57,217 nucleotides of DNA from Deinococcus fonticola (GCF_004634215.1 NZ_SMMH01000024.1:1-57217), one strand, 5' to 3'. Numbered from the stretch's first letter, positions 38,572 through 50,543 are shown. A program made the numbers and translations. Notes: generated by a model from the sequence alone, not told the origin.

Positions 38572-39609
38572 ATGCAACAGCGCCCCTGGCTGATAGACGG
38601 TCACCTCGACCTGGCTTACAACGCCCTGGAGGGCCGTGACCTGCGTTTAACCTTAAGCGAGTTGCGGGCCGCCGACCCGCTGGCCCAGGTGGCTGAGGGG
38701 GCCGGACAGCGGGCCACCGTGACCTTCGGGGAACTTCAGGCCGCCGGCGCACGCCTGGTCTTCGGCACGATTTTTAGCATGCCGCAGGCCAAAAACAGCA
38801 TGTCCGGCGCGACCCTCCCCGGCTACACCGACCACGCCGGGGCGCGGCTGCAGGGCCTGCAGAATCTGGAGGTGTACCAGCGCTGGGAAGACCAGGGCTT
38901 GATCCGCATCCTGAAAACGCGCCAGGCGGTGGCGCAACACCTGGATACCTGGACGCCCCAGGCCCCACTGGGCGTCGTGCTGCTGATGGAAGGCGCCGAC
39001 CCCATCCGTGACGCAGACGACCTGCCGTTCTGGGTGGAGTGCGGCGTGCGCCTGATCGGGCCGGCCTGGCAGAAAACCCGTTTTGCCGGTGGCACCGCAA
39101 CACCCGGCCCTCTCAGCGACCTGGGCCAGGAGCTGATTCGCGCCATGCACGACTTGCAGCTGACCATGGACGCCTCGCACCTCGACGACGCCGCCTTCTG
39201 GGACGCCGCCGAAATCGGCGTGCAGATGATCGCCTCGCACTCGAACACCCGCACGCTGGTCGACGGCAACCGCCACCTGACCGACGAGATGGTCAGGGCG
39301 ATTGCCGAGCATGGCGGCATGATCGGCCTGGTGTTCTGCAACTCCTTCATTAAGCGCGGCTGGAAGCGCGGCGAACCGCGCCCGACCCTGAGCGACCTGG
39401 CCGCGCACACGCAGCATTACGCTGGCCTCATCGGCTGGCAGCGCCTGGGCCTGGGCACCGACATGGACGGCGGCTTCGGCGCGGAAGGTTCGCCAGACCC
39501 CATCGAAACCTACCGCGATGTGCCGCGCTTCCTGGAGACTATTCCCGCCGAGCACCGTGAAGACGTCGCCCACGGCAACTGGGAACGCTGGCTGAGAGAG
39601 AAGTTCTGA
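38572..39609 (+). CDS. Membrane dipeptidase family (M19) zinc peptidase
   Basis: 345 residues. Zinc ligands are visible: LIDGHLDLAYN (HxD), VVLLMEGADP (Glu), MDASHLDD and ASHSNTRTL (His), and LGTDMDGGFG near the C-terminus. M19 enzymes cleave dipeptides, including D-amino-acid types, but no signal peptide is seen, so this one is probably cytoplasmic. The ATG at 38572 was chosen because GGTGGAG lies upstream; a GTG at 38557 is in frame. Confidence 0.9.
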   Translation: MQQRPWLIDGHLDLAYNALEGRDLRLTLSELRAADPLAQVAEGAGQRATVTFGELQAAGARLVFGTIFSMPQAKNSMSGATLPGYTDHAGARLQGLQNLEVYQRWEDQGLIRILKTRQAVAQHLDTWTPQAPLGVVLLMEGADPIRDADDLPFWVECGVRLIGPAWQKTRFAGGTATPGPLSDLGQELIRAMHDLQLTMDASHLDDAAFWDAAEIGVQMIASHSNTRTLVDGNRHLTDEMVRAIAEHGGMIGLVFCNSFIKRGWKRGEPRPTLSDLAAHTQHYAGLIGWQRLGLGTDMDGGFGAEGSPDPIETYRDVPRFLETIPAEHREDVAHGNWERWLREKF

Positions 39610-39657
39610 CGAAAGCTGCGCCCTTCACCCATCATCTTTTCACGGCTCACCACCCCC

Positions 39658-39663
39658 TACAGT
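39658..39663 (+). promoter_or_regulatory. -10 box (TACAGT) of the DUF2089 gene
   Basis: TACAGT ends 6 nt before ATG 39670. Confidence 0.5.
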
Positions 39664-39669
39664 AGGTTT

Positions 39670-40023
39670 ATGCGCCCACTTCCCATTCCCTTCCCTGATG
39701 AAACCGAAGCGCCGCTGGTCACGGAACTGGTGTTCCCGTCCAGTGGCACCAAAGTCAGCGGCGTCTTCGAGTTGAACGAATTCGCCACGCTGACGCCCGA
39801 GAACCTGGAGTTCCTGCGCCTGTACATCAAGGTGCGCGGCAACCTCAAGGAGGTCGAGCGCGTGCTGGGCCTCAGTTACCCCACCGTCCGCGCCCGCTTC
39901 GACACGCTGCTGCGCGCCATCGGGTACGAACCGGAACTGGCCGACCCGCAGGACGAGGTGTTGGAGAAGCTGGAAAAGGGCGAGATCACCGCCGACGAGG
40001 CCGCCCGCAAGCTGCGGCGTTAA
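39670..40023 (+). CDS. DUF2089 family protein
   Basis: 117 residues. The central block, LTPENLEFLRLYIKVRGNLK then EVERVLGLSYPTVRARFDTL, is a DUF2089 helix-turn-helix. The C-terminus (LEKLEKGEITADEAARKLRR) is the same short motif that opens the DUF4097-type proteins encoded at 36425 and 37736. DUF2089 proteins usually start with a zinc ribbon, missing here. It probably regulates transcription. TACAGT lies 6 nt before the ATG. Confidence 0.85.
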   Translation: MRPLPIPFPDETEAPLVTELVFPSSGTKVSGVFELNEFATLTPENLEFLRLYIKVRGNLKEVERVLGLSYPTVRARFDTLLRAIGYEPELADPQDEVLEKLEKGEITADEAARKLRR

Positions 40024-40033
40024 GGACTGCTGG

Positions 40034-40363
40034 TCAATGGGCCGAACTGTTCAGGTTGAGCAGGATCACCCCGGCAATGATCAAGGCAATGCCCAGCACG
40101 GCTTTAGCGTTCAAACCCTCGTTGAAGATCAGCCAGCCGATCACCGCGATCAGGGCGGTGCCCACACCTGACCACACGGCGTAGGCGGTGCCCAGCGCCA
40201 TACCGCGGCCCAGGGCCAGACTCAGCGAGTAGAACGCGCTGGCGTACCCGGCGACCACCACCAGTGACGGCCCCAGCACCGTAAAACCTTTCGAGAGTTT
40301 CAGCGCAGAAGTCCCAATGACTTCGGCCACAATGGCGATCAGCAGGTAAATCCAGGGGTTCAT
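40034..40363 (-). CDS. Small multidrug resistance (SMR) family exporter
   Basis: 109 residues, four membrane helices. The membrane-embedded Glu of the SMR family is in LIAIVAEVIGTSALK, as in EmrE, and GTAYAVWSGVGTALI is the typical GMN/EmrE-type third-helix start. SMR dimers expel cationic compounds or guanidinium by proton exchange. TACGAT lies 9 nt before the ATG. It is 8 bp from the broken GNAT gene upstream. Confidence 0.92.
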   Translation of the reverse strand: MNPWIYLLIAIVAEVIGTSALKLSKGFTVLGPSLVVVAGYASAFYSLSLALGRGMALGTAYAVWSGVGTALIAVIGWLIFNEGLNAKAVLGIALIIAGVILLNLNSSAH

Positions 40364-40370
40364 CCGGTGG

Positions 40371-40909
40371 TTATCGTACCAGGAGTCTGCTCAGGTCATC
40401 CCACACCATCCGGAGTTCCCTGAGTGCACCTTCCTGTTTTTCACCTGCTGCGCTGGCGCCCTGCCGGGCGTACCAGTGGCGGGTGGGGTTCACGTCCAGA
40501 ACCCAGAGCGCCATATTCTTCGCGCCGCCTGTCTGAAGTTCACGGGCAAGGGCGTGTAGGAGGGCCTTCCCGATCCCGTGCCCTTGCACTTCCTTCAGGC
40601 TGTAGAGCGTGTACAGTTCGGCTTCATACCCGGGGTATTGTCGCGCGGGGCCGCCAGAGGCGAAAGCCACGATCCAACCGTTCAGTTCCGCGCGTTCAGT
40701 TCCGCGGCCAGCACGGGCCGCCCCGGGTCGGGGGTGAGGCGCTGGGTAAGCCAACTTTCCTCACTCCGTTGCCGGGCCGCGTCACTGGTCATCCTGCTCA
40801 GAAAGTCGCCGGGCATCAGGCCCGGAGACGTTTCGCGCCAGCTTTGCGTGTAAACCTGAGCAATGCCGGGGGCGTCGTCGGGGCTTGCGGGGCGGATGCT
40901 GGCGTCCAT
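40371..40909 (-). pseudogene. GNAT acetyltransferase gene frameshifted by a 14-bp tandem duplication
   Basis: The first part (40909 down to about 40700) reads MDASIRPASPDDAPGIAQVY as a normal GNAT N-terminus. The second part, in another frame, carries the acetyl-CoA motif EVQGHGIGKALLHALARELQ and DVNPTRHWYARQG. The frames are separated by an exact 14-bp tandem repeat (40679-40706); removing one copy gives continuous ...VLAAELNGWIVAF.... The gene is therefore off in this sequence but could be restored by slippage. Confidence 0.85.
40679..40706. repeat. 14-bp tandem duplication inside the GNAT gene
   Basis: CGTTCAGTTCCGCG occurs twice without a gap (40679-40692, 40693-40706). Fourteen is not a multiple of three, so it shifts the frame. 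Confidence 0.92.
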
Positions 40910-40990
40910 AGGTCAGCATAAAAAAGAACGGCTGCGGTTGCACACGCCTTTTGACCCATTGCTTTATTCGCTTGTGCTGATGTTCAGGGC

Positions 40991-41686
<696 letters not shown>

Positions 41687-41823
41687 GATCTTAAGAAGAA
41701 TACTCGGTTCCGCCGTGTAGCAACAGCCGGAGCAGACCAGGCCCTTAATGAAGGAAGAACCAGGCAGACAGGCGTGACATTCGCCCCTTAAAGTTTTATA
41801 CTGAGTCTAATTAATTTTGTGCG

Positions 41824-41846
41824 GACTCCACCAGAACGGCGGAGTC
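41824..41846 (+). promoter_or_regulatory. Possible hairpin in the acyl-CoA dehydrogenase leader
   Basis: GACTCC (41824-41829) can pair with GGAGTC (41841-41846). It lies 22 bp upstream of ATG 41868 and is followed by TCTCTTTG. Only 6 bp are perfect, so its importance is uncertain. Confidence 0.3.
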
Positions 41847-41867
41847 TCTTTGTACAAGGAGAAAATC

Positions 41868-43703
<1,836 letters not shown>

Positions 43704-43717
43704 ACGAAGGTCATCTG

Positions 43718-43753
43718 AAACGCCTCTGCCCCCTGTGGGTGGGGGCGTTTTTC
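43718..43753 (+). terminator. Intrinsic terminator after the acyl-CoA dehydrogenase
   Basis: AAACGCC (43718-43724) pairs with GGCGTTT (43744-43750), with a GC-rich inner part, followed by T residues. Confidence 0.75.
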
Positions 43754-43893
43754 ATGCTTCCCGACCGGGGAAAGCGTGGGCCGGAACTGACCTGACTTTT
43801 CCCAGCCGTGTCCGACTTGGCCACAGGCAGGGCCAGTTTCTTTTTCTGAAGTCTCGGTGTGGTCTTTTTGCAACGAACGCCAGGGTTTCGGCG

Positions 43894-43899
43894 TATAAG
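43894..43899 (+). promoter_or_regulatory. -10 box (TATAAG) of the 15-codon ORF
   Basis: TATAAG ends 7 nt before ATG 43907. Confidence 0.45.
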
Positions 43900-43906
43900 T
43901 GAGGGT

Positions 43907-43954
43907 ATGAAGGTCACGCTGCCCCCACTTCCGGCCAGTGAGGGCCGCCCGTAA
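43907..43954 (+). CDS. Leaderless 15-codon ORF (candidate leader peptide)
   Basis: MKVTLPPLPASEGRP, stop TAA. The ATG is 7 nt after TATAAG, and the stop overlaps the next ATG by one base (TAATG), so the next gene may depend on its translation. Pro makes up 4 of 15 residues, with a PPLP run, which can slow ribosomes. Too short for homology; called from position and overlap only. Confidence 0.4.
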   Translation: MKVTLPPLPASEGRP

Positions 43955-44403
43955 TGCGCCCGAAGCTCATCAGGACGCTGCTGGGCCTGATCCTGCTGGC
44001 CTGCTCGGCGGTCATCGTGATGGATCAGCAGGGGGCCTTCGGCAACGAACCTTTCCCCAGTACGGGCAGCAGCACCGACAGTGCCGGCGGCCCCGCAGAC
44101 CCGTCCAGCGGCGATCCCTACAATCTGCCGCCCGCCACGCCGGAGATTCCCGCGCCGCCCGACACGTCCAAACCGGCCCCTTCCACACCATCGGACGGCT
44201 CCCCGCCAGCCGAACCGATCTTCCCGGAAGCACCAGACCCGTCCGCCTCCGACACGTCCAGCCCGGACAACACCGCGCCAGACAGTCCCGCCACGGACAA
44301 CTCAACACCGGACACGCCCGAAATCCTCCCCACCACGCCGGACACCTCCAGTAGCGATCAGTCCAGCAGCAGCGACCAGTCCGGTTACCAGGATCTGAAG
44401 TGA
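43954..44403 (+). CDS. Exported Pro/Ser/Asp-rich low-complexity protein
   Basis: 149 residues. A signal peptide or anchor (LIRTLLGLILLACSAVIVMD) is followed by about 115 residues almost entirely Pro, Ser, Thr, Asp, Gly and Ala, without Cys. Such regions are extended and often act as wall spacers. The ATG overlaps the stop of the small ORF before it. The Cys in LLACS could be a lipobox, but it is early and atypical. No family recognised. Confidence 0.65.
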   Translation: MRPKLIRTLLGLILLACSAVIVMDQQGAFGNEPFPSTGSSTDSAGGPADPSSGDPYNLPPATPEIPAPPDTSKPAPSTPSDGSPPAEPIFPEAPDPSASDTSSPDNTAPDSPATDNSTPDTPEILPTTPDTSSSDQSSSSDQSGYQDLK

Positions 44404-44445
44404 CCTTCAGACCCTGACCCTCAGCGCAGCCCCAGGCCGGCCGCG

Positions 44446-44451
44446 TACACT
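44446..44451 (+). promoter_or_regulatory. -10-like box (TACACT) for the TAXI gene
   Basis: TACACT lies about 68 nt before TTG 44519, leaving a leader that includes the AAGGAG site. Confidence 0.3.
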
Positions 44452-44518
44452 ACCCGCACCCCCACCACCCGCATCCCCTGCGCCCATCCGGTTCTCCCAC
44501 TCGAAAGGAGTGCTCCTC

Positions 44519-45403
44519 TTGAAAAAGATTCTCGCCCTGCTTTTCCTCTCGATCACGACGGCGCAGGCGGCCGACCCGGTGTTCATGAATGTCGCCACCG
44601 GCAGCCCCACCGGCACGTACAGCGCCATGTTCAAGAACATCGGTAAGGTCTGCACGCAGAGCGCCTATCTCAAGGAACGCGGCACCAGCGGCAGCCTGGA
44701 GAACATCGACCTGCTGCTGAGCAACGAAGTGTCGCTGGCCTTCGTACAGAGTGACGTCCTGAAAGCCAAGGAGCAGATCGATCAGGACGCCCGCGTGAAG
44801 AACATCAAGGCCCTGTTGCCGCTGCACAACGAGGAAGTTCACCTGTTCGCCAGGCCGCCCATCCAGAAAAAAAGCATTCTGGGCAAAGTCACGACCATCG
44901 GCGTAGCCCAGTTCAAGGACCTGAACAAAAAGCGCGTGGCCGCTTGGGGCGGCAGCCTGATCACCGCCAGGGTGCTGAGCGCCAAGATGAAAGTGCCCTT
45001 CACGGTGGTCAGCGTCAAAGACCGTGACGCGGCCTTCGCGGCCCTGCAAGCCGGCCAGGTGGACGCGGTGCTGGCGGTGGTGGGCCAGCCCGCCGCGTGG
45101 GTCAAGGATCTGAGCGGCGCGAACATCAACCTGGTGCCCATTCCCTTCACGCCGGACGTACAGGGCGTGTATGCCCCCGCCAAACTGATGTACGCCAACC
45201 TGAGCGCGGGCAGTGTGTCCACCGTGGCCGTGCAGAGTGTTCTGGCGACCCGCGACTTCAAAACCCCCGAACGCAAGAAACTCCTGCTGGATTACCAGAA
45301 GTGCGCCCTGAGCAAACTCGTGAACCTGCAGGAAAACGAGGGCATGCACCCCAAATGGCAGGAGGTCAGTTTCAGCACGTGGCCCTGGCCGCAGTACAAG
45401 TGA
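44519..45403 (+). CDS. TAXI family TRAP transporter solute-binding protein
   Basis: 294 residues: signal peptide (KKILALLFLSITTAQA), then VFMNVATGSPTGTYSAMFKN, a TAXI N-terminal signature, ENIDLLLSNEVSLAFVQSDV and TIGVAQFKDLNKKRVAAWGG. TAXI proteins bind substrates such as glutamate or other carboxylates for a fused DctQM permease. No permease gene is adjacent. The TTG start is chosen because AAGGAG lies 8 nt upstream; GTG 44510 is in frame but overlaps that site. Confidence 0.85.
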   Translation: MKKILALLFLSITTAQAADPVFMNVATGSPTGTYSAMFKNIGKVCTQSAYLKERGTSGSLENIDLLLSNEVSLAFVQSDVLKAKEQIDQDARVKNIKALLPLHNEEVHLFARPPIQKKSILGKVTTIGVAQFKDLNKKRVAAWGGSLITARVLSAKMKVPFTVVSVKDRDAAFAALQAGQVDAVLAVVGQPAAWVKDLSGANINLVPIPFTPDVQGVYAPAKLMYANLSAGSVSTVAVQSVLATRDFKTPERKKLLLDYQKCALSKLVNLQENEGMHPKWQEVSFSTWPWPQYK

Positions 45404-45550
45404 TACCTATTGCGGTTATATCGCTGGTGTTGAGCGATATAACCCGAATGGAGTGAGAGTCAAAAAATACGCGCTGCGGGAGATGAAATAGGATTGGGGT
45501 GTTTTTCCGAGAGTTCTATGGAATCGGACGCAGTGCATATGACCCGTAAA
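45404..45550 (-). repeat. Dispersed repeat with hairpin, copy 2
   Basis: The reverse complement resembles 24779-24939 over most of its length. Its hairpin is GTTATATCGC (45415-45424) with GCGATATAAC (45434-45443). Compared with copy 1, one base of each arm has changed together (G:C to T:A), keeping the pairing. It lies between the TAXI gene and the metallo-beta-lactamase gene. Confidence 0.75.
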
Positions 45551-45615
45551 TAGGACGTTGACGGGAAGGCGGAGGCTTTACGGCCCCCGCCTCTCTTTGC
45601 TTTTATCGTCCGACT

Positions 45616-47103
45616 TTACTCGCCGCCTTCGGCCCGGGCAGCGTCGCTGGTGCCCGTTGCCGGCGTCTCGCTGATGACCAGACCGGGCGGGCGGCCACCC
45701 GGGAAACCGGGGCCGAGCAGATCGATGGGCTGGCGATCCGGCACGATGTCGCCTTTCAGGCCCTGCTGGGCCAGCACCGGAATGAAGGCGTCCATCACGC
45801 CGACTTCACCGTGAACCAGCCACACGTGCGGGCTCTTGCCGGCCCCGGCGGTGCTCAGGAAGGCCAGCAGGTCGTCCTGGTCGGCGTGTGCCGAGAACCC
45901 ACCGATGGTGTGCACCTGGGCACGCACGGCGATGTCCTCACCCATGATGCGCACGGTGTCAGCCCCTGTCACGATCTTGCCGCCCAGGCTGCTGGGGGAC
46001 TGGTAGCTCACGATGATCAGGCTGGTGCTGGGTTTCCAGAGGTGGTGCTTGAGGTGATGCTGAATGCGCCCGCCAGTCATCATGCCGTTCCCCGCCATGA
46101 TGATGGCCGGGCCGTCGTACCTGTTCAGGCGCTGCGACTCGGCGCTGGTGGGCACCACGTGCAGGGTGCTGGGCCGGAAAGGGTCTTCGCCGTTTTGCAA
46201 TGCCTCGCGCACGGGTGGAATCAGTTCGTCGCCGAACTCGAAGTACTCGTTGGTGGCGCGGGTCGCCATCGGCGAATCCAGAAACACCGGAATGCGCGGC
46301 ACCTCGCCGACGTCCATCAGTTGCTTGAGGGTGTGCAAGATCACCTGGGCGCGTTCGATGGCAAAACTGGGAATCAGGATTTTTCCATTGTTCCGCACAC
46401 TTTCGCGCAGAGCGTCGCGGAACTCGGTCAGGGTCTCGTCCCAGCGGCGGTGGGTGCGGTTGGCGTAGGTCGTTTCGATGACCACAGCGTCCACTTCGGG
46501 TGGCGGCGTGAAATCCATTTGCAGGCCGCTCTCACGGTTGCCCAGGTCGCCGGACATCAGCAGGCGGCCCTCCGGCGACTCGATCACCAGGTAGGCGCTT
46601 CCCAGGATGTGCCCGGCCCGCTGAGGCGTGACCTTGATGCCGGCTATATTCTCGGTCTGGCCAAATTCCAGGTGGGGGCGCAGCAGGGCCAGGGTGCGGT
46701 GAACGTCCGCTTCCTCGTACAGGGGCGGCAGGGTTTCCTCGTCCGGGCGGCCTTGCCGGCGGGCGTGGCGCAGATCCTGGCGGTAGCCGTCCACCTGAAG
46801 CCGCGCCGAATCGATCAGGACTGTCTCGGCCAGGGCGGCGGTGGGGGCGGTGCAATGAATGGCCCCCCGGTAGCCGCGCTTGACCAGCAGCGGCAGGCGG
46901 CCCACGTGATCGAGGTGCGCGTGCGTGAGGATCACGGCGTCCAGTTCCGCCGGGTCGAAGGGGAACGGCTCGTGGTTGCGTTTCTCCATTTCGTCGCCGC
47001 CCTGGAACATGCCGCAGTCCACCAGAATTCGCTTGTTTCCCAGGGTCAGGAGGTGCATGCTGCCCGTGACGGTCAGGGCCGCGCCGAAACTCTGCATTTG
47101 CAT
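45616..47103 (-). CDS. Beta-CASP metallo-beta-lactamase RNase/exonuclease
   Basis: 495 residues. The metallo-beta-lactamase domain has [19 protein letters not shown] (HxHxDH) and SGDLG; the inserted beta-CASP domain has [22 protein letters not shown], and later [10 protein letters not shown] (beta-CASP His) plus [11 protein letters not shown]. The family cleaves or degrades RNA (CPSF73-like, RNase J relatives). A C-terminal 40 residues are Pro/Gly-rich. The ATG is 6 nt after TAGACT. It diverges from uspA. Confidence 0.92.
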   Translation of the reverse strand: MQMQSFGAALTVTGSMHLLTLGNKRILVDCGMFQGGDEMEKRNHEPFPFDPAELDAVILTHAHLDHVGRLPLLVKRGYRGAIHCTAPTAALAETVLIDSARLQVDGYRQDLRHARRQGRPDEETLPPLYEEADVHRTLALLRPHLEFGQTENIAGIKVTPQRAGHILGSAYLVIESPEGRLLMSGDLGNRESGLQMDFTPPPEVDAVVIETTYANRTHRRWDETLTEFRDALRESVRNNGKILIPSFAIERAQVILHTLKQLMDVGEVPRIPVFLDSPMATRATNEYFEFGDELIPPVREALQNGEDPFRPSTLHVVPTSAESQRLNRYDGPAIIMAGNGMMTGGRIQHHLKHHLWKPSTSLIIVSYQSPSSLGGKIVTGADTVRIMGEDIAVRAQVHTIGGFSAHADQDDLLAFLSTAGAGKSPHVWLVHGEVGVMDAFIPVLAQQGLKGDIVPDRQPIDLLGPGFPGGRPPGLVISETPATGTSDAARAEGGE

Positions 47104-47109
47104 GAGGGA

Positions 47110-47115
47110 AGTCTA
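47110..47115 (-). promoter_or_regulatory. -10 box (TAGACT) of the beta-CASP gene
   Basis: TAGACT on the minus strand ends 6 nt before ATG 47103. Confidence 0.5.
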
Positions 47116-47197
47116 GCGCCCACACCCTAACGTGACCTGTCCCACACTGTTCTCCAATCTTGATGATCCTTTGAGACATGCTGAGCGGGGCGCGGTG

Positions 47198-47203
47198 TAC
47201 TTT
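47198..47203 (+). promoter_or_regulatory. -10 box (TACTTT) of the UspA gene
   Basis: TACTTT ends 6 nt before ATG 47210. Confidence 0.45.
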
Positions 47204-47209
47204 GAAGGC

Positions 47210-47665
47210 ATGACGATCCCCCGTACCGCTTTCAACCGCATCCTCGTCGGCGTGGACTTCTCCGGCGGCAACCAGCAGGTGCTGGACGTGGTGCGCCAGC
47301 GTTTTCCCGGCGCGACCCTGCGCCTGGCGCACGTCACCGATGCCCGCGTGACCGCCACACCTGACCTGCTGGGTGGCGTGACCCCGGCCATCCCGGACGC
47401 CGAACTGCTGCACACGCTGGAAACCGCCGACGGACAACGCCTGAACACCCTGGCCCTGGAAGGCGAGGAAACCGAGTTGCTGGTGGGCGACCCGGTGACC
47501 GGCATTCTGGACGCCGCGCGCAACTGGAACGCCGAGCTGATCGTGGTGGGCACGCACTCGCGCGGCGCCCTGGAACGCTTTTTCCTGGGCAGCACCGCCG
47601 CCAAGGTCGTGGAGCGCAGCCCCATTCCGGTCCTCACCATCCGCACGCCCGTTGGCCAGCGGTAA
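47210..47665 (+). CDS. Universal stress protein A family
   Basis: 151 residues, single Usp domain. [20 protein letters not shown] is the first strand and ATP-site Asp, and [20 protein letters not shown] the G-x2-G-x9-G-S/T motif, so ATP binding is likely. Usp proteins respond to starvation, oxidants or DNA damage. The ATG is 6 nt after TACTTT; upstream in-frame starts would overlap the promoter. It lies 107 bp from the divergent beta-CASP gene. Confidence 0.93.
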   Translation: MTIPRTAFNRILVGVDFSGGNQQVLDVVRQRFPGATLRLAHVTDARVTATPDLLGGVTPAIPDAELLHTLETADGQRLNTLALEGEETELLVGDPVTGILDAARNWNAELIVVGTHSRGALERFFLGSTAAKVVERSPIPVLTIRTPVGQR

Positions 47666-47776
47666 CCCACCCGCGCAGTCGGAGAGGGGCGCAGGCCAAA
47701 GCGCAGTCCGTGCGCCAGCTAGCACAAAAACGAGGAGCTCAAGAAGGAGCAGCGCGCTGGCCCGTTCCCCTGTCCG

Positions 47777-47782
47777 TAAACT
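47777..47782 (+). promoter_or_regulatory. -10 box (TAAACT) of bshB1
   Basis: TAAACT ends 6 nt before ATG 47789. Confidence 0.5.
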
Positions 47783-47788
47783 CCCAGT

Positions 47789-48499
47789 ATGTTCGACACT
47801 GTTTACGGCACCGTGCAGCCCCTCGACTGGCTGTGCCTTGCCCCGCACCCGGACGACGCCGAAATTGGCGCGGGCGGGACGCTGATTCGCCTGGCCCGGG
47901 CCGGAAAGGGCGTGGGCATCCTGGAACTGTCACGCGGGGAAATGGGCACGCAGGGCACCCCACAGGCACGCCAGGCAGAATGCATCGAGGCCGCGAGAAT
48001 CATGGGCCTGAGCTGGCGCGGACAACTGGGCCTGCCGGACGGCGGGCTGGCTGACCTGCCCGGCGAAGCGCAGGCCCTCGCCAGCGCGCTCAGAGCGGTC
48101 AGACCGCGCGTGCTGGTTGTGCCGCACCACCTCGACCGCCACCCGGATCACTTCGGCACGTATCAGCTTGCCAAACGCGCCATTCACCTCGCCGCGCTGA
48201 AAAAAGCCGGGGTGCCGGGCGACCCGCACCGCGTCGAGCGCGTCCTGCTGTACCAGGGCAACGCCGACATTCGCGCCAGCATCCTCGTCGATGTCGGCGA
48301 AGTCATGGCCACCTGGGAAGCCGCCATCCGCGCCCACACCAGCCAGTTCTCCGGCGGGTACGTGTCCGAAACCGTTACCCCCGAGATCATCGAACGCCGC
48401 AAAGGCCGCCTCACCTACTGGGGCACCCTGCTGCGCGTCAAGTATGCCGAAGCCTTCGAAACCGAAGACCCCATGCTGATCGACCCGGCCAGCTTGTAA
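47789..48499 (+). CDS. bshB1: N-acetyl-glucosaminyl-L-malate deacetylase BshB1 (bacillithiol synthesis)
   Basis: 236 residues, LmbE/PIG-L fold. Zinc and catalytic residues are in LAPHPDDAEIGAGGTL and VVPHHLDRHPDHFGTYQLAK; SRGEMGTQGTPQAR is the characteristic loop after strand 2. BshB removes the acetyl group from GlcNAc-malate before cysteine is added to form bacillithiol. YpdA in the same window uses the product thiol. TAAACT lies 6 nt before the ATG. Generic PIG-L deacetylase is the alternative. Confidence 0.92.
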   Translation: MFDTVYGTVQPLDWLCLAPHPDDAEIGAGGTLIRLARAGKGVGILELSRGEMGTQGTPQARQAECIEAARIMGLSWRGQLGLPDGGLADLPGEAQALASALRAVRPRVLVVPHHLDRHPDHFGTYQLAKRAIHLAALKKAGVPGDPHRVERVLLYQGNADIRASILVDVGEVMATWEAAIRAHTSQFSGGYVSETVTPEIIERRKGRLTYWGTLLRVKYAEAFETEDPMLIDPASL

Positions 48500-48647
48500 G
48501 GGAAAGCGGTGGGTGGTAGGAAAAAGCTGTTCGCCTGTAGAAAACCATAGAAAAAGATGGGCAGGCCAGGCTTTTCCCGACTTCTGAAGCCAACGACGGC
48601 TCGCCGCGTCGGGCCACCGGCACCTTTACCCCCTGCGCTTTACCCTC

Positions 48648-48653
48648 TACCCT
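48648..48653 (+). promoter_or_regulatory. -10 box (TACCCT) of the DUF3105 gene
   Basis: TACCCT ends 7 nt before GTG 48661. Confidence 0.5.
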
Positions 48654-48660
48654 GACCGTT

Positions 48661-49200
48661 GTGAAGTTGTGCGTCTTGCCCCTCCTTGTGCTGTTGTGTG
48701 CCTGCGGGCCGCAGAAGCCGAGGGAAATTGATGATTTGCGTGTCTTTGCCTACCTGGGTGGCGACGTCCGCAGTGGTTCCATTGGCTACCAGGAGAGTCC
48801 CCCGTCGGGCGGGCCTTACAACGCCCTGTGGCAGACCTGCGGAACGTACACCGCGCCTATTTACGACGAGTACGCGGTTCACTCGCTGGCTCGCGGGGCC
48901 ATCTGGGTCACGTACCGGCCCGGGCTGGCGGCGACGGAACGCGAGAAGCTCAGGGCCGTGTTGGTCACCCCCATCAAGGTGAAACAGGGCGAGCAGGAGC
49001 GCGAGATCAAAGCGAAAACCCTCGTGTCTCCGCGTGAAAACCTGCCCGCACCCATCGTCATGACTGCGTGGAACGCCCAGATCACCGCGCAAACGGCGGA
49101 CGACGAGCGTCTGAAGTTATTCGTGGAGCGCTTCGGCGCAGGTGACAGGGTTCCCGAGGCCGGGGCCGGTTGCGCGGGCGGCTTTACCGGCACGCGCTGA
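48661..49200 (+). CDS. DUF3105 family lipoprotein
   Basis: 179 residues. A lipobox (LLVLLCAC) at the N-terminus suggests lipid anchoring. The DUF3105 core is clear: YQESPPSGGPYNALWQTCGT, then IYDEYAVHSLARGAIWVTYR. Family members outside this group usually have a membrane anchor; the role is unknown. The GTG start lies 7 nt after TACCCT. It ends 12 bp before the convergent corA. Confidence 0.85.
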   Translation: MKLCVLPLLVLLCACGPQKPREIDDLRVFAYLGGDVRSGSIGYQESPPSGGPYNALWQTCGTYTAPIYDEYAVHSLARGAIWVTYRPGLAATEREKLRAVLVTPIKVKQGEQEREIKAKTLVSPRENLPAPIVMTAWNAQITAQTADDERLKLFVERFGAGDRVPEAGAGCAGGFTGTR

Positions 49201-49212
49201 GCGGCCCACCGT

Positions 49213-50144
<932 letters not shown>

Positions 50145-50151
<7 letters not shown>

Positions 50152-50216
50152 GATGGGCCGCCTTTCTTCAAGCTGCCTTCGTTCAGGCCGCCGGGTTTGT
50201 CTGTGGCGTGGCGCAT
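50145..50216 (-). CDS. Small upstream ORF overlapping the corA start (23 codons)
   Basis: 23 codons beginning MRHATDKPGG, with GGAGG seven bases before its ATG. Its stop TGA lies inside the second codon of corA, so ribosomes ending it would be placed on the corA start. corA itself has only a weak AAAGGCGG. Translational coupling is inferred from geometry; the peptide has no recognisable function. Confidence 0.4.
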
Positions 50217-50293
50217 GGGGCGTCCTCCGGAGTCAGGAATGGCGTGAAAGGCAGACTGGGCGGGTCTTGAGCATCCAGTTGTTCTGTGTTCAC
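50183..50293 (-). CDS. 36-codon ORF upstream of corA (candidate leader peptide)
   Basis: 36 codons from GTG 50293: it begins MNTEQLDAQDPPSLPFTPFL and continues with further Pro and acidic residues (9 Pro in all). The Shine-Dalgarno AAGGAGGTGAT, a perfect match to the 16S tail, ends three bases before the GTG. In enteric bacteria, Pro/acidic leader peptides such as MgtL sense Mg2+ and proline before a Mg2+ transporter; this could be analogous, which is inference. Confidence 0.45.
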   Translation of the reverse strand: MNTEQLDAQDPPSLPFTPFLTPEDAPCATPQTNPAA

Positions 50294-50543
50294 GTCATCA
50301 CCTCCTTGCCGGGCGCACGCAGGCGCAGCGCGTCATGCTACCGGGCGAAAGCGACTGAGTTCAAGAGTGATTACCAAAAGACGGTGAGACACGCTGCCGC
50401 CCGTCCTGTATATGTTCGCACGAGCCGAAGATATAGATAGGTTTTCCCTGTTCCAGACACGTTTTTTAATGCCGAGCATAAATTTGACATTGGGTGAATA
50501 CCACGCTATATTTTTATTATCACCGCCGAGAAAGGCGGATTTT
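50294..50543. other. Intergenic region between the corA leader and trmK
   Basis: About 250 bp of lower-GC DNA. It includes GCCGAGAAAGGCGG-type inverted sequence (around 50524-50537) that may form the terminator-like hairpin before the trmK stop. No gene or tRNA is visible. Confidence 0.4.
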
